64,000 nucleotides of DNA from Paragonimus westermani. Taxonomy: Eukaryota > Platyhelminthes > Trematoda > Plagiorchiida > Troglotrematidae. The position numbers and the translations under genes were made by a program. The notes below the pieces were generated by a model. That model did not search any database, was not told the origin of the DNA, and was given only the letters and a program-made list of their open reading frames with translations. Below, in pieces: positions 11,601 to 24,028 of the stretch; within the stretch, counting starts at the first letter, position 1, and the number at the start of each line of letters is the position of its first letter. The stretch lies in the NCBI GenBank assembly GCA_008508345.1, contig QNGE01000112.1, positions 345,399-409,398 of the forward strand. The letters are read 5' to 3'.

Positions 11601-14434
11601 AGGCGATCTGTTAGTTCCCAGTTGTTCGGAATTGCTATGAAGCACAGAATACAAAATGGGCAAATGATAACGTTAATTTGAAAAAGAAGCCTTTAGTTGG
11701 TGACGGATAAAGAATGGTGTGTTTTGTAAAAAGGCCTTCTTCCAACGTTTATCTATCTTTGCGGTAGAGTGTTAAAAGTGTACCTTGACGTTTTGTTAAT
11801 TATTAGATGTTGAGAATTCGCATAACTCAACAGTTGAAAAGCAAACAGAACCAACACTGAATATTTCCAGAAGTTTCACTCACGAGGGACGACTTCACCC
11901 TCCTGGAGTTGAAGATCCTAGTGATGTCAAAAATTCAATGGATCAAATTCAAGCAATTTTACATCGATAACTGTAACATAGTACCATGATCGACATTCAT
12001 GAATAGTGTTCACTTTATAAGCGCCGCTGTCGGAGTTGCTACCGATCTAACCGAACCATTTTGTTCATCCTTTATAGACTAGATAAAAAGCTTGTAACTG
12101 ACATTGTAGGATTCCTATGGAGGCTTTCATCGCAGTCAACATTTTTAAAATTATCATGCAGCCAATTCAGTTTGATGTAAATTTAACGTTTGATTAGGAG
12201 GCGCGTTTCACTAAAGTAGTTTCAGACTCTGTCTTGTTAACCAGCACACGAGGTGTGACACTCTTTAGTTAGCAACAAACGATAGACTGCTGTCTACAGA
12301 CGCACAGTGATTTGTTCCAATTTCAAGACCATCAGTAAAACCGTGACTTCCATTTTTAGATAGGGATTGCTGAGAGGCCCGAAAATTTGTCCTTTTAATA
12401 GGTCATTGCGTCAGTCATGCTATGCTCGTGAGTTCCAGTTCGGTAAACCGACGGTAAATAAAAAAGCCTTGAGGGTCACAAAACGTTGTTGATAAGCATG
12501 GTTTTGATTTCCCACAAAATGTTCATATTTCCGGATGTCAAGGCGTATATGGACCACAAGATTGTCACAAATGTATTGAACATTCTGCCTCAAATATGGG
12601 CACTAAGTCCATAGCACAATACTTTTTCTGCGTAGGCAGATCCGTATTGGCTCAAAACAGCAATGTCAAAATGTCACTGGTTTCTAATGTCTGCTGCATT
12701 AGCGAATTTGACAATAATGCAACAGATCTATCACTGTTACGGCCTTTATGTTGTGCACTGTCTTAAAAATTCCTTAGTGACGTGAGTTGCCTGATTTGGT
12801 TCATCAGACAATAATAACCCCACAAGATGCCGTTGATCCGTCAACTGCTTTCACCAGTCATTTTAGAATATACCGAAGCATTTCGTCATGATATAACGCA
12901 TAATAACCCAGTGAGGAATTTTTCGCCCCGAGTAACAATAGCATATAAAATTGTAAGTAGTATAATAGTCTGACGGGTATAAAAACATGTAGGTATTGAA
13001 AAAAAGCATTTGCATTTTTTTGAGTGCTAGCTAGAAACTAACTCCAAGTTACAAGCACCGGATTGTTTAAAACTTGTATGAAAAAATCTGATATCAACTG
13101 AAATAAATGTTTAATTGGCTTGTTTCTCATGGATGCATGTGATCCTATACAAAGACCACTTCAATCAGCATTAGTGTGATCAGTTTTTCCTAAAATGTTA
13201 TTGAGTTTTCTTGAAGAGTTCAAACTGTGAGTATCTGTACTGCGTAAAAAAGACCTCTTCTTAGGTTCCTAGATCGAATGAATTTGGTGTTTTTCAACAG
13301 TATCTCGTAGCCAATTTAGTTTACCTGTCTAATTAGTTCTTTACTTTGATCGGAATGTTATTTGTCTTTCTTGTGGTATATTTTATTTCACACCAGCTTA
13401 TTTCTGCATTATATTTGCTGGCACACGTATTTGTTTTGCACTGTTGAGTTCCAAGAAACCATTCACTGTGGTTTCAATCCGGACAAAACTGATCACTACG
13501 GGTTAAGCACATTCCTGCGCGCAAAGTCCATACTTCTCTTCACTTGCATCTTCACATGCGGCAAAATGAAACCAATCTCAGGTCTAGAAACTTGTTCAAT
13601 ACATAAATCATATTACAAACTTTCAGTGTGGTACTTTTCTTTCTATGGAAATGTATTCTTAAACATCGCAGATTTTCGTGCTGTTGAATATTTTGAGCGC
13701 ACACTTTGTCCAGCCATCATCTAATTACTTATTCGAAGAAAGAAATGGTTGATCTCATCATTTCTTACATTGCTAACAATGCTGGAAAGTTTTGGAATCT
13801 AAATAAATACGTCCGAAATCCTGCAAGCTTCTGTATTGTTAAATGATGGAAGCGCCGTTATGAATTGCAAAAGCCTACCAGTGGCCCTAAAATTAATTGC
13901 ATGAGCTAAGAGATATTATTCTGTTCTTCACTTTTCTCCGTACAGCGAAACTGGATTTGTTCGACTTGTTAACAAAATGGTCAGTCTTTCTTTTACTTAC
14001 TGGCCTAGCGGCTGAAAGAAAATGAGGGCAGTCCAAAAACGAAATCGATTTCAAGCTTGCACTGGTCACGTGCCCTACGCCGAATATAAGATAGTATTAA
14101 CCATGATTAGGAACAAAGGGAATTGGAAATCACATAGGGTTTCAGGATATCTCATTGGTCAACAAGGCATACGCGAAAATTGGGCCAGTTTAGGGTAACT
14201 ACAACCCCAGATCAAACAGTGAATCTTACTTCGCATGTATACTATTGATTGGAAATGAGTGTGTGAGGTTATATTTCAACTGGTCAAACAGTAATATCAA
14301 AAGACTCGATTCAAGGATATTAGGGAATTCCCGTGAGCTTTCGACATCACCGCGGTTTCAAAAATAATACTTAACATGAACTCTGTTATGGCGGCTTATA
14401 ACTCACCTCATAGCAGTATTAGGTCCATTAATGG
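8601..14434. other. Long stretch without supported genes
   Basis: AT-rich, with no repeats, RNA genes or domains that I can recognise. The longest frames (93 codons minus at 10256-10537; 120 codons plus at 13362-13724) have no motif and no convincing splice context. Confidence 0.45.
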
Positions 14435-14880
14435 GTGAGACAAAAATGGTCAAATCAATTTCATAAACGTTGGTTTATTAAGAATATAACAGTCTATTTC
14501 AGAGAACGTCCAGAACACACTTTGGATGGTCAGTACATTTGTTTTGACAGTCTTGCTCCATTTAGCCAGCAGCGGAGTCTCATGCGATGTCTAAGAGAGA
14601 GGGCGTTAAAGATCAGCAACCCTGATACTTTGCAAGCTGAGCCAGATTTTCACCGGAAGCTTCCATATAACATGGCTACAAAATGCATTTTATTTAGAAA
14701 ACAGAACACGCCGTAGTGTTGAAACTCAAGTCATCTTCCCTGATTAAGATATTTGTACGTAGTGGTCTTCTTTTCAAGCAAGACCCTAGGACGGGAATAA
14801 CCTCAAGAAAGATCAAAAGTCAGTCGAAGCAACTTGCCTTGGCGCTCAGTTGTGCGTGAGTTTCCGTTCAATACCCGTTA
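14435..14880 (+). pseudogene. Penelope-like element remnant (RT thumb region)
   Basis: The frame at 14435-14716 reads DGQYICFDSLAPFSQQRSL, then MRCLRERALKISNPDTLQAE. It matches the stretch after the YVDD motif in PLE reverse transcriptases (GQY-x-FDS-xAP-x5-RSL, then R-A-x-xI-x6-L-x2-EL). Past the stop at 14716, other frames still read VVFFSSKTLG and LPWRSVV, like the degraded continuation toward the endonuclease. The catalytic palm is not present upstream, so this is a short 5'-truncated and decayed piece. Same element class as the 4.8 kb and 29.7 kb remnants. Confidence 0.6.
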
Positions 14881-15225
14881 TCTTGTCATGATTCTAGGGG
14901 AGATTTATGTTTTACAGCCACGTATTGCATATACTTAGTTGTTCTATCGTAACACCAGTTGGTTGTTCGGTAAACTGTGTGAACATCATCTTGCCTGATT
15001 GAACAGGGGTACGGCGAAGAGGATATCAAACGTGTGTTACTCATCTGATCGATGTTATTGGTTCTCTCAGTAGGAAAGATGCGCCACAAATTGTCTACCG
15101 GGTGCCGAGTTAAAAGTGAAGAGGTTGCGTAAGTTGACTGTTTTCGAGGCCACTAGTTTCCGATTGCGCAACCTTGACCTCTGTTCTCAGAAGGTCGTAC
15201 TGATATTTCGTCTCTCTCGACTTAC

Positions 15226-15322
15226 AGTCAATCAAGTTCACAACTTGTAACAATGTTTGTGCATCTGTACCCCGTCGTCTCTGTCGGCTCATTTTCTTAC
15301 TCGCCCTGGTTAATTCTGTCAT
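15226..15322 (-). CDS. Candidate first coding exon, unknown protein
   Basis: On the minus strand an ATG in a good context (actacaATGa) at 15322 opens a frame reading MTELTRASKKMSRQRRRG then TDAQTLLQVVNLID. A strong donor, GACT/GTAAGTCG, follows at 15225. The 97-base exon would end after the first base of a codon. The product would be basic and then helical. I recognise no family. The read-through frame continues to 15110 without further evidence. Confidence 0.25.
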
Positions 15323-15656
15323 TGTAGTCAGCTTGTTAGTCAGACATAAAAATGAAGTTTTGTTAGCTACGTTGTTGTCGTCATTACTTCACACGAGATG
15401 AACAATATGGAGTGAGAGCCAATAAATAACAAACCATGAGCAAATCACTGGTACTAAAAAAATCTCATTGGTAGAACTCAAAGTAGAACGAAACTATTAT
15501 TACTGAAGATTATTACGGCTGAAATAACAAATGGTTCATAACGTTAGACTGCAAGTTGCTAGACGATCTCCACACGTTCAAAGTCATGTAAAGTTTGACC
15601 GTAGGTTTAGGCTTGGAAGTAAACATCCTTAACAATATGCATTAAGTGTGTTACAG

Positions 15657-15737
15657 AATTGGGTACCCACAATGGATCTTGTCTACCTATACAGCTCAAT
15701 GTCAAACTCCATCGTTTTTGGTGATATTAATGAGAAG
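15657..15737 (+). CDS. Candidate coding exon, unknown protein
   Basis: Acceptor gtgtgttacag precedes 15657 and AAG/gtcgtt follows 15737. The 27 codons between are open in phase 0 (NWVPTMDLVYLYSSMSNS then IVFGDINEK). The frame stays open to about 15878, and an alternative donor (TTAG/gtgtat) lies near 15802. It could follow the exon at 8521-8600 in phase. No family recognised; the donor is weak. Confidence 0.22.
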
Positions 15738-15878
15738 GTCGTTTGGCAGCTGATCACAGCGGACTACAACTTCCATTTCTATTGTGCGCAACCAGTGTTA
15801 GGTGTATTTTTATCAACATATGGTCGGAAAGGTACAAGTGAACGCTCAAAAGCATGCCACGAAGATTTCGTGCGATAA

Positions 15879-17541
15879 TCTCTATATGTGGTAGACATAC
15901 GAAATACAGAGGATGACGAGTCACTACATTTTCGTGATACACACTTCAGATGTTCATGCTCTGACTAGGACGTGCGTCGACTGTTGAAGTTGGAGAAGAC
16001 AACAATCGCCTTAGGGTGATCCGATCATGATAGTGAAGTTTCTTTAACTGTGAATTGCTCATGGTCTTACATTCCTAAATAACATATAGCACCGTTTTCA
16101 TTGGGCCAACCTACCTATTATGCTGCCAGCGGCAATAATGTTCCTTGAGCAAAGATTCAGCAAAATCCTAAATTGAAGTCATTACTAATTAAAAGGCTAT
16201 ATATCTCCCCGTGCATGTTTATTCGATACGCTCCACTACTGCCCACGGGTAAAGGACAGATTGTGGATTTTGTGCACATGTAATGCGTGTTATTCAAGTA
16301 ATTATACCAGCAGCAATCCAAGCGCATCTGTTGGGAAAGCCATCTGGCGGGATATCGATTATCAGCTAACGTCCAGGTGGTTGAAGCTGAAGTGGGGTAC
16401 ACATCTAGCCAGCAGTTCTACCCTACTACTCATTTGTTTCGGGTGCGTGGATCGGTACACTGGGACGAGAAGGAGGCTATGGACTTTGCAAAATAGTTGC
16501 ATGTGCTGCCGCAAAGACTCATTTATTCGTTTTACCTTGAAAATGGATAAAGTTCCGGTATTTTGTTTGAATGAGGTAGTTGCATAACCACCCAGCCGTC
16601 GCATAGTAAATCCGGAGTAGATAACACATATATCTGCCGGATAGACTAAGTGATCTGAGTTAGCCTGAACAGGACACTTCACGAAACATTTGCAATGAAA
16701 CGTTAGAAAAATAAGGTGGATTCTCCCTTGCTTAATGTTGATTTCAACAATTTCTTTAGTAGACCAAATGTCATGTTTTAAGGGTTAATTGATGGAATTA
16801 TGTGTTGTTTACGGACAGAGATCAAATTAGGTGGACCGGTTTTTAAGACGTAGATAATAAGCGAAGCACGTTTCAAAAACTCGTGGGCAATAGAGAATCA
16901 GATATGATTTCGGTAAAATTACAGTAACAGATTCGAGTCAGTGCATAACCTGAAAATAAATTTTACAAGTGACGTCTCTTGGCTGAGGTGCTTACTGCCA
17001 TTCATTGCTTCAACAGTAAGTGCGTATGTCACAGTACACGAAGCGTACGCACGTCACCGTGAGTAAAGGTTACCCGCATTTTGCCCAATTCAGGCTTTGG
17101 ACTAGCCGGAACTAAATGTTACTTAGAATTGTTAGAGATTACTTCTTTTCAAAAGTGCACGACAATTCTTAATTATAAATAGAAAGAATCTTGCTGAGTG
17201 CTCTAAGGCAATACTGACAACTAAACACCACACCGTATATAAGTTACCTGACTGAAGCATGTTTAGAAAATGGGGCGTGGTTTTTAACGAAATTAAGTGG
17301 GGTATCGTGGTAGTTTTGCAAAAACAAAGCGGAATAGAATGACCATTTATTGTCTTACGCATTCATTTTCAAGATAATTGAGATTTAAAACTTCACAGTG
17401 ATTCAAAATCAAATGTTTCCACGTATTCTTACAAATGGCTATTTCAGTTACTACTCTGTCGAAGCATAATATTTCACGTTGTGTTAAAGTAACTTACTGG
17501 GCACATATCTTGGTATCACAAGTTTGTCGTCCTCTCCACAG
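15879..17541. other. No supported gene
   Basis: Frames of up to 108 codons on both strands near 16.2-16.7 kb overlap each other and have no motif. Nothing else is recognisable. Confidence 0.4.
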
Positions 17542-17661
17542 TATGGATTCAGCCAGTGGTTTGTCAGGCGACTTTGGGAAATACCAAGAAGCGCAATATG
17601 AAAGACTGTCCGTCAAATATGATTACGTAAATTTTAAGTCAGAACAATACGCTCACCCAAG
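17542..17661 (+). CDS. Candidate internal coding exon, unknown protein
   Basis: A pyrimidine-rich acceptor (gtcctctccacag) ends at 17541 and a donor (CCCAAG/gtattg) follows 17661. Only one of three frames is open. It reads MDSASGLSGDFGKYQEAQ and then YERLSVKYDYVNFKSEQY, rich in Tyr and charged residues. The exon is phase 2 at both ends, 120 bases long. I do not recognise the protein. It is one of the more convincing exon candidates here because both sites are good and the composition is protein-like. Confidence 0.32.
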
Positions 17662-17949
17662 GTATTGTGCTCATGACAAGATTACTGGTACATTTTCAAT
17701 GTTTGCCTGCATACGAAGTGCACCTAAAACCAAACTGAGTTTTATTTCAAGCCATTTCTGGAAACACGCCCACGTGCATCTATACTGTATGTGTAGCTTA
17801 TCCAACTATCTGTTCGACTAATAATCAGCACTAATTCAATGATAAGAAACAACAGTCGATAGAATTCTACCTCCATGTAACTGAGTAGAATCAGCAATGT
17901 TGTTTAAGACAACAGGTTAGGTATGTATTCATTGCTTACATATTTGCAG

Positions 17950-18013
17950 CTTTCAGAATTGTTGAACCAACCCTCATTGAGTATTTGTCGAGTTCACCCG
18001 TTTAATTCTATAG
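17950..18013 (+). CDS. Candidate short coding exon, unknown protein
   Basis: Excellent acceptor (cattgcttacatatttgcag) and donor (TTCTATAG/gtaatc) bound a 64-base segment. The phase-0 frame is open (LSELLNQPSLSICRVHPF); a second frame is open for most of it but stops before the donor. The splice signals are the main evidence. A further acceptor-like ttggcag follows only 29 bases later, so the exon structure here could be different. Confidence 0.28.
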
Positions 18014-18250
18014 GTAATCTTGTGTCAGCTTTCAGTTGGCAGAATTGTACAGTCAGCATTTCGGAAATTCTGTTGTTGCGACAAACACATGCACGGATGT
18101 TTCCAGTATTTGGCTCTGCGCCGCTTTCATTTCGAAGTCAATCGGTCACACAATACTACATTACCTTTGAGATCTTGTTTAATCATTCGACCATTTATTA
18201 TCAGGACGGCGTTTCTTGCATTGCGAACTAAACTGAGCAACTGCGTATGA

Positions 18251-20617
18251 ACACATCTAACTACCTGCAAACTAACATTGGGTGGAAGCATCACATAAGC
18301 AGCTGGACGATTACTTCAATTATGCAGTATAGCACATTTATGTCAGGTTTAAACTTCAGCGGAGGATGGCACTTAGTTCAATTGTGGGAACAGTGATATC
18401 AACTAAACTCCGTTGAAAACATTTGAAGGTGTACACATCACTGTAGCTGAGCGTTGACAGATATTTGCAAACGCAAATATCTAAATCATGACCAGAAGTT
18501 AATCTGCAGATAACCTGCAGTTAATCTGTATACTGCTGGTTATACCCTCATGAAGTCATCTGTTTAGGCAAGGTCAATTGGGCAACCGTGTCAACTAAAA
18601 TTAAGCATTGCTATAGAGCTAAAGGCCGCCACATTTTTGGTTTGTTTGCTGACATGCAGCCAAGAACGACATTTATCTACCAGTAAACAAAACGTTGCTG
18701 ATTAAATTTGTTGGGATGAATTTAATAAAAATGACCCCAGAGCAGTCAGCGGGAGTAGAAACTGTGGGATGTGGGAAAATTTTCGCGCAAGATAAATATT
18801 TAAATCTCAATCATCGAACTAAATTTTAGTCGTAGGAACTGTTTGTGGTTTTCGGTGACTGTGTATCTGTCACAAATTTAAAGTCTACGGGTAACACCAA
18901 AAATCTGCATGATGTTGTAGGACACAAATTAAAGTCGCACTCTCGTTATTCTTACCTTACTATTCACAAGAATCTAATGACAGCTCGAAAGTTCAAAGCC
19001 AACGGCATTTAAACAAGTGCATTTGTAGTGGTTCAAAACAGTCTCAGACTACCCTAAGTGAATGCAGACGTTTTTCACCGAGTTCAGCAACCAAAAATGA
19101 ACGAATGCAACAGGACAGTTACGGGGGTTTAGCAAGTTATAGGAATATAAAGCTTGACTCACAGAAAAGGTTCAAGAAGACCACCACAGCAACATTTCAA
19201 ATTACCGTTATCCAGGAAGCGAGGATATTCCGAGATTACTGTGAGCGGCTGAAACGCGGTCGGTGCTGCGACGATGTTCGGAGTACAACGGAGCTAAAAA
19301 TGGATGAGATCCGTGTAGTATCGTCAAGCAACTACGCCACAGGTAGAAGAGCAGAAAGGCGTGCGTGCACAAAACTTTATTGAAGTTGCAAGGTCATTTT
19401 CACTCAATTCGAACAACCTGCAGAGATGACGCAAAAACGTTGTTGTACAATGGTGAACAAAACCAAGAAACAAACTCTACACATTTGATAATGAGGCGGA
19501 CTTCCGTAGTACCGTGGAGATTGATTATTCCAGGTTACTTTTATCTTGAAGAGTGAAGATGAATTAGGATTTCAAGGGACTCAAAGATTATAGGCGCCAG
19601 AAAACGCCCCGATTTTTAACAGTTCATCAGTTCTCATAATACCCACGATAATTGATGTACAGCGGATAAGCTGTTTCTCGATGGCTCATTTCCATCGCCG
19701 ATTTATTACAATTTACATTGCTTAAGTTTTCAAAATGAACCTAGGATGAGAATGTTCACGGCGTGTAGTAATCAGTAATTCATCTGCCGTAATACTTGAT
19801 GTCCCAAAGAAGCACTGAGTTTGGACAATCATTTTTCCAAAGTATATAAATAAACGATGTTCCGTTCATTTGGGAAACTTACACAGCTCAAGTCTGTTGA
19901 TTACAACCTTAATCAAAAACCGAATTCTTCCGACTGTCTACAAGACCAGTACGAAAGTCACCACACTTATTCTTATATGTATTTACATTTTATCAGCATT
20001 ATTAATATTAGTAATTTTCGTGTTTCCAGTCAAACTGACAAGACTGAGTGTACAGTAACCTCACAGTTTTCATAACTCAGCGGGTTACTGAACGCTTCAG
20101 GTAGAGTTAGATTATTGAGACCTTTACACGAAGAAGGCTAAGTGACTAAAATGCTAATGGGAATGTGTTACTCCTAGATGGATGATTGAGATCCCTTAGG
20201 CAGAATTGTTGTTAACGTTGCAGCTGCTCTTTTCGGATGGCAATTTCTTTTAAAAATGGCGCGTACTCACTGCTAGAAGAAAATGGACAAATGAACACAA
20301 AGAAGTTGACAACTGTTTGGTTTTGACAGGTGACGAAGTGCCAAAGAATCCTTGTTATTCATGAGGCTGCAAGATATGTGCTGTTACGTCTTTTATTCCG
20401 CCAGACCTAGAAGCAAACCAGTAAGAACGGTCAGTGTTTCGAAACTAACTATTAACGACGTTTATTTTAGGCAGACGCTTGATGACCAATCCATATTTCA
20501 ATCAGTGAGTGATGGTCAGTGCGCCGCGTAGTTATAGTCATTTTCTCTACTGTAATTCAGCCAGACAGTTTGTGTACACATCGGTGTGGACACTATGCGT
20601 GTCATACATGTTGGTAG
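18251..20617. other. No supported gene
   Basis: A 92-codon plus frame at 19105-19383 is hydrophilic and slightly GC-richer than its surroundings (QEARIFRDYCERLKRG), but has no family motif. The rest shows nothing recognisable. Confidence 0.35.
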
Positions 20618-20673
20618 TGGAGTGTGTGCAAGATAACTTTCTGATTGTACTAAGCACTTTAAGTAACATTTCG
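20618..20673 (+). CDS. Weak candidate exon
   Basis: A donor of good quality (TTTCG/gtaagg) follows a short open stretch reading ECVQDNFLIVLSTLSNIS. The acceptor (gttggtag) is poor. The frame continues past the donor to 20742 with protein-like sequence (NEFIKTMGENLAILKM), so it might instead be a terminal exon. Confidence 0.15.
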
Positions 20674-20881
20674 GTAAGGCTGTCCAACGAGTTCATTAAG
20701 ACAATGGGGGAAAACCTCGCCATTCTGAAGATGCCCGCGTAAGGTTAACTATTCTGCTTAAATTATAATTTCAATCAAATGACGCTGATTTTTACTATTG
20801 GCATACACATGTGTACTTTCAATAAATAAGCAACCTCTCGTGGTCTTGATATACAGATTGGGAATAACACAACGTTTCGAG

Positions 20882-20930
20882 CAAGTTGTAATACTCAACG
20901 TTTCAACCACCTCGGGTGGCCTTCCTCAGG
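20882..20930 (-). repeat. Hammerhead-like hairpin motif, copy 1
   Basis: The minus strand reads CCTGAGGA, then a stem CCACC/GGTGG with a 3-base loop, then TTGAAACGTTG and a second small stem GTTG/CAAC. The order CUGANGA, stem II, GAAA is that of a hammerhead core, with an extra base between the box and the stem. No clean cleavage triplet closes stem III. A second copy lies at 46,239-46,288. Such motifs are known from the pseudo-LTRs of Penelope-like elements, three remnants of which lie in this window. Confidence 0.5.
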
Positions 20931-22030
20931 AGTGTTGCTTTCAACGACCGATTAGAGCATATGGCTACCAGTCTCATTCAATAGTTATGATTCCTTAATC
21001 ACGGGCAACGAATTTTAACCACCAAGTCTTTGGCAGCCTTTCTCTTTACTCTGACTCCGAAGCCTGCTATGTGATCACTTGGCATGTTGCTATCACTGAA
21101 TATGGTTGAACAGTCATGTCAAGGGATAGAATATATTGGCGCGCGTGTTTCCCCCAAAGCCGCATGCTGGACACACCCAACTTGAGCAACCTGCCTACGA
21201 CTGGAAGCGAACGTAAGTATTGGGTGCTCCAGCTCGATGTGAAATAATCTGAGAATCGGTGCAGTTGGACAATACTGAATAAAACGACCCAAATTTTATG
21301 CACAAATCGTCGGTTTTGCATATCACCTTGTGGGGCGTACGTACTGAAGTCGAAAACAACGATTCATTTATGTCGATGTTGTCATTTGAAGCAGTATGTG
21401 TGAATATGTAGTAAACGTATCGAAACACTACTCTCAAGTTGCATTGCACATAAAAAGTGGTTTCCACTTGCTCCTACCCAAATCTGGGGGTTGGATAGAT
21501 GAGCCATGTGGACACCCAATGCTCATCCAGGTTTGGCTCAATAAGCTATCAGGTGATGCTGATGTGCTGGATAATATTACGTCAACAAACATGATATTCC
21601 AACATCTCATAGTAGTCTTATGTCACCACTAGCAGCAAGTTACGTGGTTACTCCTTAACATGCAGCTTAGCCATAATGCGCAAAGTCTACCTGTTTACGG
21701 GTTGTATATTCCCCTGAAAGAAACAAATTTATGTCAGCCACAGAGCTGATGTTATCAGTGGGTCATCAGTCTTCATGAAAACCTGATGTAATGTCGGTCA
21801 AAGGTATTACGAAATGTCAATATCCGCTTATGGTTGTTCAGAAGGCTTACGCACGGTTCCTCGAGGATCGTTCTAATGGGAAGGACTCCTACATTCATTA
21901 AAATTCCCACTGAAATTTTGATTGATCCTTCTGTCAGAGTGCCGAAAATAGCATTACTGAACGTCTACCAGCTCACCAATAGCAGGCGTGAAGATGCCTT
22001 TATCCCGTCTGTCTTATCATTACTATTAAT
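20931..22030. other. No supported gene
   Basis: Overlapping frames at 21067-21632 on both strands have no motif. No repeat recognised. Confidence 0.4.
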
Positions 22031-22312
22031 CTACTCATGAGTAGCCGAGGATTTGAATAATATCTAGTTGATCATAATTTGCATTTCTTTTTGGCCTTCG
22101 CCTTCAGATGAGCTTTACAACCAACCTATTTCAAGGGGAGCATTGGGTACGAGTTTCGCGATCGTTAATGTGCGCCAGTAAACCAAATCTTCAGCACAGT
22201 CTGGAGTGGAACCTTGCCATGAGAAAAACATGCTAGCCGCTACGCCAGTGGTCTCACGCCAAGCACGGTAAGAGTATCATGTCTCAACGATCAACCGCTT
22301 TCACTTGTGATC
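22031..22312 (-). mobile_element. tRNA-derived SINE, old copy
   Basis: Read on the minus strand: the family 5' end (TCACAAGTGAAAGCGGTTGA), an A box TGGCGTAGCGG (22237-22247), a B box GGTTCCACTCC (22203-22213), a decayed hammerhead region (about 22141-22180, keeping GCGAAACTCG), and the family tail ending in CAAATCCTCGGCTACTCAT. The pol III promoter boxes are well kept although the ribozyme is not. Non-autonomous; it would rely on a LINE enzyme for transposition. Confidence 0.75.
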
Positions 22313-22444
22313 AGGTTGTCTGATCGCCTCGATAAGACAGGCAGTCACTGTCTACTGAATTCAGTCAATAAATCTGCGATCGGGACTTCCACGACAGAGG
22401 GAACTCTCGGATCGTTTTAAACTTGCTGGGTGATAGTGTAGATT

Positions 22445-22690
22445 ACTTATGTGTGTCCGGGAATCTAACTAATTCTAAGTTGAACATCCCTCACTTCTGA
22501 TCACAGCCCTCGCATTCAGATGGACCTCAAAAGCGGCTTCTCTTGAAAAATGTAATACCTGAGTTTCACTCTTGTTAGAACCCATCAGTATGTTATTAAA
22601 AAGTTGTGAAACGCTAAATGTGCTATAAGAACATGGACGATATTCCAGCATTGTGCCGATTAAATATGTGATGATTGAGTGCTCCAGTTT
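22445..22690 (-). mobile_element. tRNA-derived SINE, degenerate copy
   Basis: The minus strand shows the family tail (GTCCATCTGAATGCGAGGGC, then GTGATCAGAAGTGAGGGATG) and a hammerhead remnant at about 22551-22595 that keeps CTGATG and GAGTGAAACTC. The box A9 is changed to G and the stems no longer pair. The tRNA-like part is shortened and the A and B boxes are not recognisable. It lies in the same orientation as the copy just to its left. Confidence 0.6.
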
Positions 22691-23967
22691 AATAACACCT
22701 TTTTAACCTCCTCCGTCCGTCAGCAAATCCTTCAGGCGAACAACTTTCACGAATGGAGAAGTTTGCGCAAAACATACTAGATGAGTTTTCGCGAGAGTTT
22801 CTCGTCATCTGCTCAGAGAAAACAATCGGATTAGATACAGCAGTATGTACAACATCAAATAGGTAACAGTACTGACAGTGAAGCTCAACCTAAAGGTATC
22901 CCTAGCAAAACACCAACTGTTGTTCGATTAGTTGTGTTCCACTGTTGTAGTTTAAGCTTGGGTTGTGTCACCGCACAATGAAAAAGTTGACAGGATCCAT
23001 GTTATAACCTGCTACCAAACTACGTTGCGAACTCAATGATCTTGGAATTCTTGTTCAGTTACCATTGCAGTTTCATCTTCCACTGTCTACTGACTCAAAA
23101 GTCAATTGGCTCTTTTGTAATGGAAGTGATAGATAACTTGTCAGTTTTGCATAGCACTTTTAATTACTCTAGTACTTTTCATAAGCAAAACCAACTGCTG
23201 TAACGATTTATCTGGTCATGTTTGTAAACTCAAATAATCTAACAATAACTAAATAACAATGGAACGGTCATTACTGAATAACTGACCTTTAGAACCGAGG
23301 CTGACAAGGGTTTTAAGGTAGTTTGTTGGGTCATGTACATATAAATGTCCGTAAAAGTGCAGAGGTTAACCATGGCAACATAAGGCTGAATAAGTTCAGT
23401 AAGACTTCATGAAAGCGATGATCTCAGTTTGTGTGCCAATTTTCTCTAGCGTAACCTGTAGGCGAGGAAACAGTCTAGAATTTCTGATCAACCATCAGGT
23501 TTCAAGAGTCGTTGGAACAACAAAAAGCTAACATTTTGCACCTTTATCCTTTTCTACTTGTGTAATCGTTTCGCAACACAATTAACATGAAAAGATATTT
23601 CAATCCAAAGATCGTGGTGTAATCACATGTTCAAATCGCGGTTACTTTTCCCCCATAAAGCACCTTATCAGAACAATAAAACGGTAAGGTGAATCTCTAA
23701 TCCATTCCCGTTACGAGCCGGTTTGACGAGGACACCAGTGTGCACCAATTGGTACAATACAAAACCCGGAGCTAAATTTTTCCACTGAATCTCATCCGTT
23801 TGTAACAAAAAGTGGTGTCCAAATGATCAACCGGTGTAATTGCTCTTCGAATCTCCCGAATACCTGACTGTTCACATTTGTGTTTCATCTAAAAACTTGC
23901 AGCCGCTTATGACTTGAACCAGTGGAGAGCTTTCAGCACTTTTATGCGTTCTATAACAGACAGTGTC
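22691..23967. other. No supported gene
   Basis: No frame of note and no repeat recognised. Confidence 0.45.
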
Positions 23968-23993
23968 GTTGTGAGTAGTATGCTACTCACAAC
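23968..23993. promoter_or_regulatory. Perfect 11-bp inverted repeat upstream of a candidate start
   Basis: GTTGTGAGTAG (23968-23978), four-base loop TATG, then the exact complement CTACTCACAAC (23983-23993). It lies 35 bases before the candidate start codon at 24029, so in RNA it would form a strong hairpin in the 5' leader; in DNA it could be a dyad binding site. Function unknown. Confidence 0.45.
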
Positions 23994-24028
23994 TATTACA
24001 TCACCCACATGCGACATTTGAGAACAAA

